Below are positions 1 to 12,392 of a DNA stretch of 64,000 nt, piece by piece; positions within the stretch are counted from its first letter, which is position 1; each line of letters opens with the position of its first letter. The stretch comes from Blasia pusilla (Eukaryota; Marchantiophyta; Marchantiopsida; Blasiales): assembly GCA_050084515.1 (NCBI GenBank), contig CM114271.1, positions 36,270,001 to 36,334,000 on the forward strand, written 5' to 3'. The notes beneath the pieces are model-generated. The model searched no databases, was not told the DNA's origin, and saw only the letters and a list, made by a program, of their open reading frames with translations. The position numbers were made by a program, and so were the translations under genes.

Positions 1-1535
1 CCAATATCTTGGATGATCTTCTATCTTGCTTTTGAAAAGAAAATCTAACTTGTTTTCCAAATTGGCAGCAGGACATACCTCTAATGTAGCAGGGCTCGCT
101 AATTTAGGAAGTCATATTACTATATTAGATGATAAAAGACTATGTAATCTTTGAAGATTCATATGTCTAATTCTCTTATGCCAGACATTTAGATCTGTGA
201 CTTGTTGGTCGGTTAGACCATACATTGCTGTTTGAATCTCTAGCATAGAAACATCTAATTTGAACATTGTGCCAGATCTAGTTCCTTTGGCTATCGCAGT
301 CTGGTCATCCATTGTTTTAATGAAACAACCATCTATGTTAAACTTCACTTGATAACCCTGTTCTTCTATTTGTTCTACAGAGATCAAGTTTCTTGCAATG
401 GTAGGAACATAGAGAACATTTCCAAGAGCACAAAGACCATCTGATGCTATTGGAACTTTACTGGTATGCGTGATATGATGGTGAGTGTCATCTCTTGTGA
501 GCACAATTGCAGGATCTTTCTCTAGCTCCATACTACTCAACCATTTAGCTTGAAAGGTCATGTGATTTGATGCACCACAGTCAATATACCAATTTGTTTT
601 CGAGTCTTTCTTGACCATTGCTCCCATATGATAAGTCATCACCAAGAGATACTCAGTTTGTGAATGTTGTTGTTCTTGGTACTGTCCTTGGTGTTGTTGC
701 TCCACATAGTTTTTTTGTTGTAAGGCTCATATTCTCATATCTGCCTTCTTCTTGAAGCAAAATTTTGCATAGTGATCCTTTATCCCATAGTATTTGTAAG
801 ATCCAAGGACTCTCTGTTGTTGACCTTGATCCCAATGGTTTCCACCATGACCACCTTGTGATTGTGTCTGGTACTGATTCGTAGTTGATTGAGTGACATT
901 GTATTGAGTGCCTCTTCCTCCATATCTTTGATATCCATCACGACCACCAAAGCTTCTACCACGACCCCTACCTCTATTTGATCCACAACCTGCAAATAGC
1001 GCATTCTCTTGTAGGCTAGACAAGCTACCACTGCCTACTAGGCACATCTCTTCACTGATTAATAGTGGGACTTACTCTTGAAAGATTGGATACTTCTCTC
1101 TCAAATAAATAGAGGTCTCAAAGGATTTATAATCCTTTGGAAGGCCTTAAAGAGTGAAAAAAATCATATCATCATCTTCCATTATCACTCCAATGCTATT
1201 CAATTGATCAACAATATGTCAGATGCTCAAAATATAATCATTGATGCTCTACGATCCTTTCCTCACTTCGTTCAATTATTGTTTCATTTGAAGATTTTAG
1301 CCTTCTTAGATCTCTGGAACAGCTTTTCCAATGCATCCGAGGCTTCTTTTGGAGTATCAAAATCTTGAATATAACCTATCATTGGTGAACTCATCGTTAT
1401 TGAAATGTAGTGGATTACTTGCCTTGCACGTTTGTTCCAAGCGCGAACATTCAAGTTTGTTGAGTGACCTTCTAGCTTGGCCTCATCTCCTGTGACAAGC
1501 TCCCATAGTTCTTGACCCATGCAAAATTTTTTCAA
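1..1535 (-). pseudogene. Copia gag-pol, decayed
   Basis: Minus-strand frames give, in order: a UBN2/Copia gag segment (1535-1284, with MKKFCMGQELWELVTGDEA and the DALEKLF motif); an Arg/Gly/Gln-rich stretch ending in a zinc knuckle (1047-727) in which both first cysteines are Tyr (KYYGIKDHYAKFC), so the knuckle is broken; and a protease to pre-integrase segment (705-112) with the active-site motif WYIDCGASNHMT, where the usual DSG/DTG is DCG, followed by the pre-integrase LNVWHKRIRHMN. The frame continues past a stop at 112 to the window edge. Several stops and a frame change make it a pseudogene. Confidence 0.85.
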
Positions 1536-2110
1536 ACAAAACTTCTAAACATTGTAATTCTGCTTATCTAGCTTCTCGCTTTTGATTGTTGTTGAGGAAC
1601 ACTCCAAAACAAACGATTTCACTCACAAAAACGTAATTTCAGATTCCCCACTGCTCCAATTGAAGCATAGACCGCACCTACATAGAAATCGACCTAAAAT
1701 TTGCCAAAATTGATCAATTGTATGAAAGAACTAGTCGACATTGGCCCATAGAGAGCAAACTGCACAACTTTTCTTCACTAATTGCACTTTCTTACAGTGA
1801 AACTACTACTGCATGAACTCAGAATGTCATAATCAAGCGATTTTGGATACGTTGGAAAGCTCTCGACGAGCTCTAGAAGATGGATTTTAAAGACTTTGAC
1901 ATCATTTTGACATATACGGACCCAAATGGCTAAATCGACCGGGAAAGCCCTCAAAAATGCCTCCAAAGTTTTATCATCGTCAAGGCTCCACCTAAAATCT
2001 GCACCCACTGATCTCTGAATAAAATTTCCTTCACCTAAACTGAAAATTTTCCTTCTCTTGCCTCTCTTCTCTCTTCAAACGCCAAGAATTTCAAGTGATG
2101 TTCTCTTATC

Positions 2111-2122
2111 GCTTTGATACCA
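2111..2122 (-). promoter_or_regulatory. Primer-binding site (initiator tRNA-Met type)
   Basis: The minus strand reads TGGTATCAAAGC immediately after the LTR end. This matches the common plant LTR-retrotransposon site complementary to the 3' end of initiator tRNA-Met (TGGTATCAGAGC) with one difference. It fixes the element's orientation and the LTR boundary. Confidence 0.88.
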
Positions 2123-2435
2123 TGTAGAAAACTGCTAAAGAAGCATAACTCGTGGAAAACGACTCTCACACTCACACACCACCATGGAGAATGAAAGTTT
2201 GCAATGAGAGAATGAGTGGAGGCTAGTCCCCTTCTCAATTATATAGGGTATGTACAAGCAACTCTAACCCTAATCTTAACCATAGTCTCAAGTTAGACTA
2301 ACTGTGATTAACTAACCCTAGTTAAGATAATCGCGTTTAACTGACTAACCAAGATTAAGCTTCCCTACTTCGTATGAGTACCAAATATAGCAGTTCATGT
2401 GTCTCATAAGCTTGACTGTAACTCATTCTTCAACA
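2123..2435 (-). repeat. Copia 5' LTR
   Basis: On the minus strand the segment starts TGTTGAAGAATGAG and ends TTTTCTACA, giving the TG...CA ends of an LTR. A TATA-like CTATATAATT lies inside it (plus strand around 2240-2250), and the primer-binding site abuts its 3' end. Only one LTR copy is in the window, so the length rests on the TG/CA ends and the position of the primer-binding site. Confidence 0.85.
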
Positions 2436-3781
2436 TTTGACATCGACTTCTCAATTCCATGCCTTTGAAACAATCATACAAAATCTTTGCAATTCCAAGG
2501 TCTTGTCATGGAAACCATCCATACGGACCATATCCATCGAAATGTAGGATCATCTCTTCTCTAATGTAAGCTGGAAAAACCATGCCTCTCTTATAGCCAT
2601 GTTAAAGTCGTTCGTGGAATTGAATCTTTGCCTCCCAAAACTATTACTCAAGTCCATTCAGCTATTTCCCGTCCCCGATGACTTAGATCCTCTAAACATA
2701 TAGCTCTAAGGAAGAAGATAGGAAGATATCTACACAACCAACGAAAGAAATCTAAAGGTGGAGACTGGGTAGTGCCAAAAAGATAACAACTGTGAATGAT
2801 GGAATGTGGGAATATGTGCACTCAAATGAGTTTCCTTGACCACCTCTACATCTCCAATGTGTTGGGAAAGCCAATTAAACAAATCTAAACTCGAGACCGT
2901 GAATCGGAAATCCCAAAATCACCAAACAAGAGAATTCCACACTTGCAACCTCTCATCTAATATGGAATAAATTAGAATTTTTTTAAGACATAATAAGAAG
3001 TGCAAATATCCAAGTTGGTCATGAACAAAATTTAACTGTCCCCAAAGGCATACACCGGATTTTCCCAAAATTCCTAGCAATCTTGAAAGCCCTAAGCTCT
3101 CAAGGCACCATGCTAATAGAATTTGGGGGCTAATCCAAAACTATTATGCTCTCAAAAAAATTTGTGAAAAAATAAGAAGGAAATGGTGAAAATGTGAGTT
3201 ATCTAGCCCTATTCACCCAGTTAAGAGCATTTTGGGCCCCACTTGTAAACCTTTCCTTATGTATTTTTGTTTCAAACCCATTTTGGGAGTTAGGAAGGAA
3301 GGAGGTGAATTTGCACTTAGCCTCCAGCAGTGAAATTCCGCCATATGTCCTCACGGGGTTGTTAGACTCAATCCAAACGCAGGTTGAGTACGTGTCTGGG
3401 GGTGCAAGGCCTCACATGGCATTCGTAGATTGGACGTTGGACGTAGGCCATGAGCGCGAGCTTCTAGGCACATGCCTCTTGCGGGCCCGACGTGGACGTT
3501 TAAGCATGCAAGCTTGATGCGGGATCCAACGGGCTATAAATCGAGCGACAAAAGTGGGCATTGGGTTGTTGGGACAAGCTATGGGCTACCCGAACAAGGG
3601 CTCAAGTGCGAGCCACAAGTACCCTAGCCCGTGTGGCCCGTACAGACTTGTCCATCCTCGGGACGGATAAAACTCCGTGGACATTGACTTTGTCCATGTC
3701 CAACCTTACCGCTTCTTCCTCCCCCACCTTCATTCCCCTCCCCTCTTATTGTCGTGCTACTCCACCTTACTTTCCAACATA

Positions 3782-4020
3782 AGCTATAAGTGTGGGTTTC
3801 ACCTCTTGTAATCCATGCATGTGGACATATCTAGACTTATCCGTCCATCTTCCTCTTAGGAACACACTTGTCCGTTTTTGTGCAAGCATGGCCTTCCATC
3901 ATGAACTATAAGTTTAGGCCCCACGTCTTGCAATTCATATCCATGGACATGTCTAAAGTCCGTTTATTTCCATCCTAAGGATGGAAATAAACGGACTTGT
4001 CCATTTTTGTGTAACCATTA
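3782..4020. repeat. Imperfect tandem duplication, unit about 123 bp
   Basis: Two copies start with GCTATAAGTGTGGGTTTCAC (3782) and ACTATAAGTTTAGGCCCCAC (3905). They share the blocks ..CTTG.AAT.CAT...., TGGACAT.TCTA and CTTGTCC.TTTTTGTG. The second copy contains the palindrome at 3956-3998. No gene is associated. Confidence 0.65.
3956..3998. repeat. Perfect 21-bp inverted repeat
   Basis: Arm one (3956-3976, AAGTCCGTTTATTTCCATCC and one more base) is the exact reverse complement of arm two (3978-3998), with a single base between them. It would extrude as a hairpin. It sits in the second copy of a tandem duplication. Confidence 0.9.
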
Positions 4021-4129
4021 TTAGAATGGACGACCATATGGATACAATCAAACAAAATAGTGGGATAATACAACAAAATAGCAAAAAGTTTGCAGTTTTG
4101 TTCCTTGATTCAAATTGATGGGAAGGACG

Positions 4130-4700
4130 ATGAATTTTAATGGAAGAGGAAAATAATTTTATTGACTAGAATTAATTATTGAGTGTTGTTCTTATGGGAG
4201 GACTAGATGGGGAGGACTTAGTTTTGTTTAAATGTTATGTAAGGGTGGAATTGTTTAGGGTAGTAGGGTATTATTTAAATGTTAGCTAAAGAGTGGAATT
4301 ACTTAGAAGAGTGGAATGTTATTACTCGTTTGAAATTTAAGAAAGTAAAAAAATAGATTTAGATATAGAAATAAAAATAGGATTCTTTTTAGAATAAATT
4401 AATAAATAATTATGTTAAGTCATATTTTTTATTTTGTATTTTGGAAGAGGAAAATGAAATTAAATGGAAAATGGAAACTATTTCATTAATTATAATTAAT
4501 TAATGGTGAAGTTAATGGATATTATTTTTGGTGGGAAGAGTAGGTGTAGTTTAAATTTTTATGGAGAGGTGAAATTATTCACCAGATTTGATTATTATTA
4601 AAATTTTAGTTGAAGAGTAGAATCATTTTAAAAAGTGAAATATTCTTATCTTTTAAGTTTTGAGAAACTAGAAATTATATTTAAATTTTGAAATGAAAAA
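4130..4700. repeat. Diverged AT-rich tandem duplication, about 305 bp apart
   Basis: Both halves carry the same order of blocks: GGAAGAGGAAAAT, TTAATTATT/TTAATTAATGG, GTTTAAAT, then GTGGAAT or AGTAGAAT motifs and a TTTGAAATTTAAG / TTTTAAGTTTTGAG block. Identity is low by eye, and part of it could be shared AT bias. Confidence 0.45.
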
Positions 4701-7700
4701 TATTTCCACATTATAAAAGAATCATTTTCGTGTGCAAGCACAGGAGTGGTAAGTAGAACTTTTTAAGCATTCCTTATTGAACGTGTAACCTTGTAGGTCC
4801 AATCCTATAAGGTTTCCCATCTTCCTGTTAAGTTATCTAATTAAAAATAACAATAAAATAAGAAAACGAGAAAGAAAGTACCCACCATTCCTTCTAGAAT
4901 TTTCCTAATAGTCTATGATACATGTTAAGAGAATTATAACATTCTATGCACACCGTTTGTCTTGGTTGGGATTTTCAAAATTGATTCATGTCAATTGTCT
5001 TAAGATTTTCGTTTCTTTAAGTTAAATTCAATTTGAAAAAAAAAATTGGGTCATTAAAAAGACATCATTATATGAAGAAAATTTCGTATTTTTAATTTCA
5101 AAATAAGCTCATATATTAGTCTTTAGGTTAGTATTTTCTTACGTTTCTTTCCATCAATTATTTAACATATTTTTCAAGTATATTTTTGCATGTTTTAGTA
5201 TCATTGGTGTCTGTGCATCCCATTGGGGATATTGCATGAAAAATTAGACCAAAATTTGTACTCTAACCAAATATACGTAATTTAAAATATATAATTCTCT
5301 ATGAACACCGCGTGCCTTTATGTTTCAGATGTAAAATTAATGTATTTTTTAAAATATTTTCTATTTTAGTTAAAATGTATAATTAAAAACCTATGATCAT
5401 ACATTTTTTTTTATGATCGGACATAAATTTGACGATCCTATTGTGAAAATACACAATTTGGAAGGAAAGAACTTTCTCCATAAGGATGAAAATGGATGAA
5501 TCCTCTCTCATAAGGAGTTTGCGAGGCTCATGTGAAGCACATAAACTATTAACATGTAAAATATATTATTGACAAAAATACTAGTGACATGTAAAAAAGT
5601 TTGGAAAAATTTTAAACTTATTGTTTTTTCATCTATATTATTAAGACGGTATGCCTTAAGGCTCTTTGAAATGTCTTTTTGAGGCTGAAAGTTAACTCAC
5701 GAAAAAAGATGAGGTCCTCTTATAGAGGAAAAAGCTACCTAATGGAATTTTCTCCAAAATAGAAATTCCCATTAGATTGCATTTTCTTCTTTTAGGGATA
5801 GAGTACATGTATTAGTAGCATAGATTAGGGTCCAAGTCATAAAGGAACATGACCAGTGACACATCTTTAAAAGCCACGCAAAAGAATTAATAAACCCCCA
5901 CCAGAGTAACGGAGTTTTCTATTGACATACTCTCATTTTCATGTAATCATGACATTTTCCGTGGTTAAAAAGTGAGAAGGTGTTCATTTGTGGGTTAATG
6001 AAAGTTCATCTACCGCTCCTTTATAAAATCAAGAGTGGAAGGTCTAAAAAAAAGGCAACGGGAATCGATGTCCAAAAGAGGGAGACTCATAGAGTTGAGT
6101 GCATGAAGACCCCAACCACTAGAAAAGGGGACTCCACCCTACCCGCTAAACTCACCAACATCAAAAACCACAATGTAGAAAAGTGGCCAAGATTACCAAG
6201 CCCTCAAAAATAACCAAATGAGTGCAATGATGAGCACCTCTTATTACACAAACATGGCTCTTCACGAAATTGGTTACTTGCATGATAATCTCTTCATGAA
6301 ATTAGTTGCATTTTCCTTATTCCACCGGTAAGAAGAAACATTTTCCTTATCACACCAGTAAGAAGAAAACTTAAGAGAGTCATTTGAAGGTATGCTCATC
6401 AACTCTTTGTGAATGATAATGTTTACAAACCCTGAAATAAGCACTTTCTTAATAATTAATATTAGAATTGAAATGTTGGTCTTTGTGACACAAAGAGGAC
6501 AAGATGCAACAATCAAGCTAATTTTTTTGTTGAAGGGTAAGGCACTTGATCTTAGAAAGGAGAGAAGCCTCATAGGAAACAAACAAGTTTTCATAGTCAG
6601 CAGGAAGAAATCTAAACAAAAACCACTCACAAAATTGGGTGACTGAGTGACACACCATCATTGTCTCTCTTAAAGTTTGGGTAACAATGCAATTATCTTT
6701 GGTTCCTAGTTCCATGCAACCTACTCTCCAAAAAAGTGAGACTCAGTCAGCTAAAAGGGGATTGACTCTCATTGTATGCAAGGTGTGGTGAAGACATGTG
6801 AACACAACTTTCGAACATCTACCCAAGTGAGGAAGAGTTCACTAATTGGTTGTACTCGGAGAAGCAAGAAACAAGCTCTATGGCACATAATACATAGATA
6901 ATATCCTCATAAATACCTAGAAACTATGTATTTATAAGGATGCCCACCACATAGACATAGCAAGAAACCCTTAAACAAGATCACATGTCATGACTTTTGT
7001 ACAAGAAAGTAGACCGCATCCAAAGGTGACGCACTAAATCATACTAGGTTGACATGATGTTCTTAAGAGGTGAAAGAAGATTCACTTTGCGGCCTTGAGC
7101 AGTTCGTTAGTGTAGCCACACCCTACTAAGTTTCCACATAACAAGGAAGTCCCAAAGAAACCATCACAGGAGGAGCCATGATCACATTAAGACTGGACTG
7201 TTGTTAAAAACAAACTGAAGGGGTTAACGTTGAAGATTCCTCGTTGGAACTGCCTTGATCACTAAACTCACTCCACTGACGTACCCCACAGCTTCATCAC
7301 GTCGTGACTGCTGATTATGAGAAGAAGAGCCACAGCACTGAGCTGAAATAGTTAGAACTGGATAGGTGGATTATCAGAATATCACTCTTAGAAATTAAAT
7401 CTCATCCCAACAGAAACTTTTTGTCAATCACATTGGCTCTCCTGAGTAATGGCAGGTAGAAATTATCCAGGTAACCAGACACCGCCTTTGGAAAAGGGAC
7501 TAGTGTCAACTTCAGGCACAGGCCTTGTTTGTGAATACAACTCTTATATTTCTAGTTCTTAACAATTCATAGAACATCTGATCACCATGTTCCACTCGTA
7601 TATACAGCAAACATAAACAGGTCGTTGAGATTCTTCCCAACTTCAAGAGTACACTTCACAAGCTATTGACCAAAGTACATTTCCTTCCCCCCACGAGAGT

Positions 7701-8183
7701 TACTCCAAAACACTACTTTTGAAAGGCAAAACCAAAGTGGGCATTATCCAAGGGGCACTTCCTTCAAGCATTATCCTGTTCTACTATTTTCTTAGAAAGA
7801 TAGACCCACACTAAGGATACCTATAAATAAATATTTGATCACTTTCTGTAGATTTTCCTGAAGCTCACAACACTTTATCTGAGAATTGAAGTTGTTTATA
7901 TACGGAAAAAACGCATCCCAATTAAGCAATACACATGCATTGGCCTATGTCAGCCACGCTATACAGCAATGTTGATCAATTGATGCTACTAGAAAATTGT
8001 GGGAAACTTGAAAAGCTATTTTTTTCTTGTCGGGAAGAACTAGCTCTGTTATACAATACTGATGTGCAGTTACTCTTATGACGCATTCAACTGCCTTCCA
8101 TATAGCTGACACCATCTTCCTGTCTTGTGGTTTCCTGATTTCTTTTTTGTGCTTGTCATTGACCCCTGAAATATGCCCTACCG

Positions 8184-11100
8184 TTAAGAAGCGCTCTCCA
8201 TACTTACCTTCTCCCTATCTGCATCAATCATGTTTTTGATGAAATACTCGCCAGCTTTGTAAGATGATCTCACCATAGGTCCTGCTGCGACATAGCGAAA
8301 GCCCTGGGACACCAGACATTTATTAGATTGCAAATTCTTAAGTAGTCCATGAGATGACAAACGTCAGGCCCGTCAACCTGTATTGGCTACCACCATATCT
8401 GTGAGGGTATATTGTGCATGGGAAGACAATCAGTTGAATTCATGACCGTAACATATGCATACGCATCAAAGTTTCAGAGAATCAATAATGGACGACCTTT
8501 AAGCGCTAGGGACACCAGGGATCAAGAAAACAGGACTGAGGGAGTGAGGAACACCAGCAGAGACCAGTTCAGAGCAAACTTTAAGGTACGGCAAGAGAAA
8601 AGCAGAGCAGATGGCAAGTTCTTCAGATACCCAACCTGAGTTGAAATCCCATGATAGCATGCCTTAGAGGTAGCTGTTGGCTAACTATCAGTCATGCTGA
8701 AACATGAGATAAGATTTAATTTACATTTGTGCTTTGCACTCCAGGAGAGGATCTATTGAGAGTCCCGGAAGTTAACCTCTTTCTTGAATCTACCACCTCA
8801 TGGTAGAAGACTTGACCATATGCATTATGATGAGCGTCTGTAGTTACTTCACCTTGCCCTAATCCTCAGGAGTACCATAGTCGAATCACTCTCATGGTTT
8901 TCAGGTGTTTGGATAACATACCCTTTACACACTGGGGAGAAAAGAAAACTTATCACCCATGGCAGCAGTCTAAGGAGGAGGCTGTCCAGGCATATCAATA
9001 ATAGATCCCACAACTAGGAAGTATGGACCAATGACAAAGATTAGAAACAGAAGGAGTACTTCATACGGCCCTTAAACCTCGTCAACTACATAGAAGGAGT
9101 TTTCCCCAGCATATGTACTCACCAAGGCATCCATCTTATCTGACGAGTCATTTCGATAGTCTAGAACTGAAGAACATAATCACTCCAAAAAGTGGACAAA
9201 ATCACTTTTCTAGAGGTTATCCTTATGTCCTGGCAATTTGTCCAAGACGGTCTATCAGGTATAGGATAAGTCTCACACCCAACCACTTTGTCCAAGGCTT
9301 GCAGAGTACAATCTTGTCATAGGACACATCATGACTTTGAGATGGATACAGGACCAGCACACTGAGAATACACCATATACAAAATACTCAGGGTGGGACA
9401 GATCATTATAGTGGCATTATGATGGGAAGATCTCCAGATTTATCAAAAGAAACTCGATAAGGAGCAACTGCGTATCAATACTACCCAAAAGGACACTGCA
9501 TCCCCAAAACATGTTGTCAAGAAAGGAAAGGCAATAAGTGTGATATCATATGTGCATATTTCAAGCATTGCAGCGAATAGAACAAAACACTAAAACTTGC
9601 TCCTCAATCCAAGTAATTTCATGGATAGGACAGACACTGGACTAGAACTTGAATGCAACCACACATATTTCTCAGATGTCAACTCTGGAATACCAGAGAG
9701 AACTTCATTTTCTGTTTAGCATGACTGAAACTACCTCCCCGACCTGCAAATTTTTTATGGATCGGAGGGATCCTGGGATAGAAACTCATGAGAAAGCGGA
9801 GAGTGGAGCAACTGCTGAACTGAAGTTGTGATAACCTTCCGAAACGGAAGCTAAATGAGGGCAGGTCAGAGGAGGCTGGTTACCAGATGGTTCTTCACCC
9901 AGTCAATAAAAGTACCAGTCGCAAGGAATATGGAGCAAGCAATTGCAAGACATGAGGCGACATGACCTCACTACAACATGACGGAAGGGAACATTACATT
10001 GGGTAATAGGAAAGACTATGGACATTCTTGAGGGTAGCCAATATGCAGTTTTCCTCCCCATATGCTTGTAAGAAATACTATCAACAAAGTAATGGATAAG
10101 TTCTATGTAATGTATAAGTTCCCCCAGAACCGTTGACACAATTCACAAGACAGAACTAATAGACGAAAGGTGGTGAAAGATCTTACCAGCTCTTCACCTA
10201 GTTGTCGGTATTTGTCAAAGGCCTCTGGAGTTACATACTCTGAAACAGGCATGTGCCTTTTAGTGGGACGCATATACTGGCCAAATGTCATTACGTCCAC
10301 ACCAGCTGCTCGTACATTTTCCATTGTCTTGATCACCTGAGAAGGTGTCTCTCCACAACCAAGCATGATGGACGTTTTGGTCAAAGTGCCTGCTGGAGCT
10401 ATAGACTTGGCCATTCTCAAGACATCTAAAGACTGTTTGAAATTTGCGCGACGGTCACGAACATCCCGTTGGAGCTCTTCTACAGTTTCGATGTTGTGAG
10501 CAAAGACGTCCAACCCTGACATGGCCACCCTTTCAACACACTCTGCATCCCCACGAAAGTCTGGGACTGCATCAGCAGGAACAAAAAATCAAGCCAGATC
10601 AGTATCCTTTCAAACCTAGTAAGATATGTGCAACATCAACATCATTATCTTTTACAACCTCTATTAGCAGTTAAGAGAGATAGAAAACACTATAAGCTCC
10701 AAATCCAATCAAGGGCTGAAGAACAGAAATTGTACTAGAAACCCAGGGCTTCAAAACTGAGGAAAATACACAGGACCCCAAAGAGCCTAGCAAGAACTAT
10801 GATTAAGTCACATCAGAAGTCTAGTGAACAGTGGAACTCCTGATGCAGGAAATGGAGGAATCCATGAAAGGCGCACGAGACCTCAAGCAGCTCCTGTCCA
10901 GCATTTAAACATTAACCCTGAATTCTCATCAACGTGATAATTGATCCATAAACCCCAGCACCAGTCCATGTTCTTACCAAGAGCCTCCACTAGCATACTC
11001 GGCTTGCGAGCTTTCAGAAGCTTCACTGTCTCAGCGAAATGATTGCTCCCTTGGTCAGGGAGATCGTCCCTGTCTACACTGGTAAGAACCACATAATCCA

Positions 11101-12392
11101 AACCCCATGCCACAATTGCCTCTGCCACTTTCCTGGGCTCCTGCGGATCAGGTGGAGGTGGTGCACGCGATGTCTTCACAGCACAAAACCTACCCAAATC
11201 GAAAAGTCAGTGGCCTCCCTCGTTTCCCAAAGCGCAGCCGTTCTAAAGCGCGAAGGACTTCACATTCCCGCAAACTACATCAATACCTCTAGCATCTGCC
11301 TGGCAATGACTCAGGAGGGGAAAAAATACAAAAAAACCATGTCCCATAAAAACAGGAGAGGTGGAAGCTCTCTTCCTCACAGTGCGAACGAATTGCACAC
11401 GCTGTGTTCACCTTAGACGGAACGGGAAGGCGACCCAAACTGAAATGCGGGAGAAAGAAAGATAGAAAAGGGGGCCATTGGTTGGGCGATGGCCGACACC
11501 ATCTCGAAGTTTGAAACCACTTATCCGCTCTAGAATCTTCAGAGCCGCTAATAAACGCAGAAGAGGGACCGATTTCTGACCGACCAGTTCTCTCATGAGC
11601 GCAGAATTCCAGTCTAAGGAAATTCCCCACATCAGCACTCTTGCGCGGTTCATGCCCAATTGAGCATCCCCCAGTTCTCTCAATGTCGACTCGAGACCCA
11701 CCGACGCCACCTGCTCGATCTAACTCTCAACCCAAGATTCGCTCTCATTCCTACTCTTGAAGAAAGAATGAGCAGAGGCACGCAACAAACGAAATGATCA
11801 CGGCTGCAAAGGCTTGCAAATGCATCCCAATCGGGACCCAGACTAGACTGGTCTCTCAATCCTACTCTTGAAGAAAAAATGAGCAGAAGCAAGCCTCTTA
11901 GGACATCATCATGGTTGCAAACGCTTCTCAATCAAGACCCGGACTCGACTGGACTCAAGTAAACGAAACGAAACGAACCGAAACTGACCTGCAACCCCTC
12001 GTACAAGTGTCGCCCAGAATCATAATGGTTGCAGTGGCAGTGCCCGTCTCGCCTCCACTCCAACACTCCCCAATGTTGGGGCATTTCGCCTCCTCGCACA
12101 CGGTGTTCAGGTTAAGCTCTCTCAATTTGGCCTTGATGTTGGTGTACTTGTCCCCACCCGGAATTACTCGCTTCATCCATCCGGGCTTCGGTTTGGGGGC
12201 CTTCTTCGTGCCCACTTCGACGGAGTAGTCCGACACATCGTACGCGGAGAGGAAGTCCTTGAGAGATGGGCCTTCGTCTTTCGCGAGTTGCTCTTGCAGC
12301 GCGGCCAATTGAGGACGAGCGGCACCGGATTGCGCTGCGCTTGCGAACCTTCTCAGCAACCATTGCACACCCGGACGCATGGAAGGCTGCAT
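8184..12392 (-). CDS. LIP1: Lipoyl synthase, mitochondrial (4 exons)
   Basis: Radical-SAM enzyme that inserts two sulfurs into protein-bound octanoyl groups to make lipoyl cofactor for mitochondrial dehydrogenases and glycine decarboxylase. Exons on the minus strand: 12392-11989, 11189-10978, 10566-10187, 8303-8184, all with GT..AG borders and matching phases, giving 371 residues, close to plant LIP1 length. ATG 12392 is the first in-frame Met after an upstream stop; the Arg/Ala-rich start ([10 protein letters not shown]) looks like a mitochondrial presequence. Visible: auxiliary-cluster cysteines C99/C104/C110 ([12 protein letters not shown]), radical-SAM CTRGCRFC (130-137), [31 protein letters not shown], and C-terminal RSSY (344-347). 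All catalytic motifs are intact. Intron 3 is 1.9 kb. A perfect GTAAGT near the end (8207-8202) could splice to another last exon; the simple reading ends at TAA 8184. Confidence 0.93.

Larger units (their letters stand above)
1..2435 (-). mobile_element. Ty1/Copia LTR retrotransposon, 5' part
   Basis: A minus-strand Copia element enters from the left edge of the window. Read on the minus strand it has a 313-bp LTR (2435 to 2123), a primer-binding site directly after it, a gag region with a UBN2-like segment and a zinc knuckle, and the aspartic-protease and pre-integrase start of pol. The rest of pol and the 3' LTR lie outside the window, so target-site duplications cannot be checked. Gag and pol are broken by stops and frame changes, so this copy is not autonomous. 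The order gag, protease, pre-integrase is that of plant Copia elements. Confidence 0.88.
2436..8183. other. Intergenic, AT-rich, no supported gene
   Basis: I find no convincing coding region on either strand. The reading frames present are short and lack recognisable motifs. The stretch holds a perfect palindrome (3956-3998), an imperfect tandem duplication around it (3782-4020) and a diverged AT-rich duplication (about 4130-4700). A short segment near 3300-3540 is less AT-rich and ends with a TATA-like GGCTATAAATCG; it may be an LTR remnant, but no partner is visible. Confidence 0.6.

Noticed and set aside
11190-11988. Several frames between lipoyl synthase exons 1 and 2
   Set aside because: They lie inside an intron with good GT..AG borders and show no motifs.
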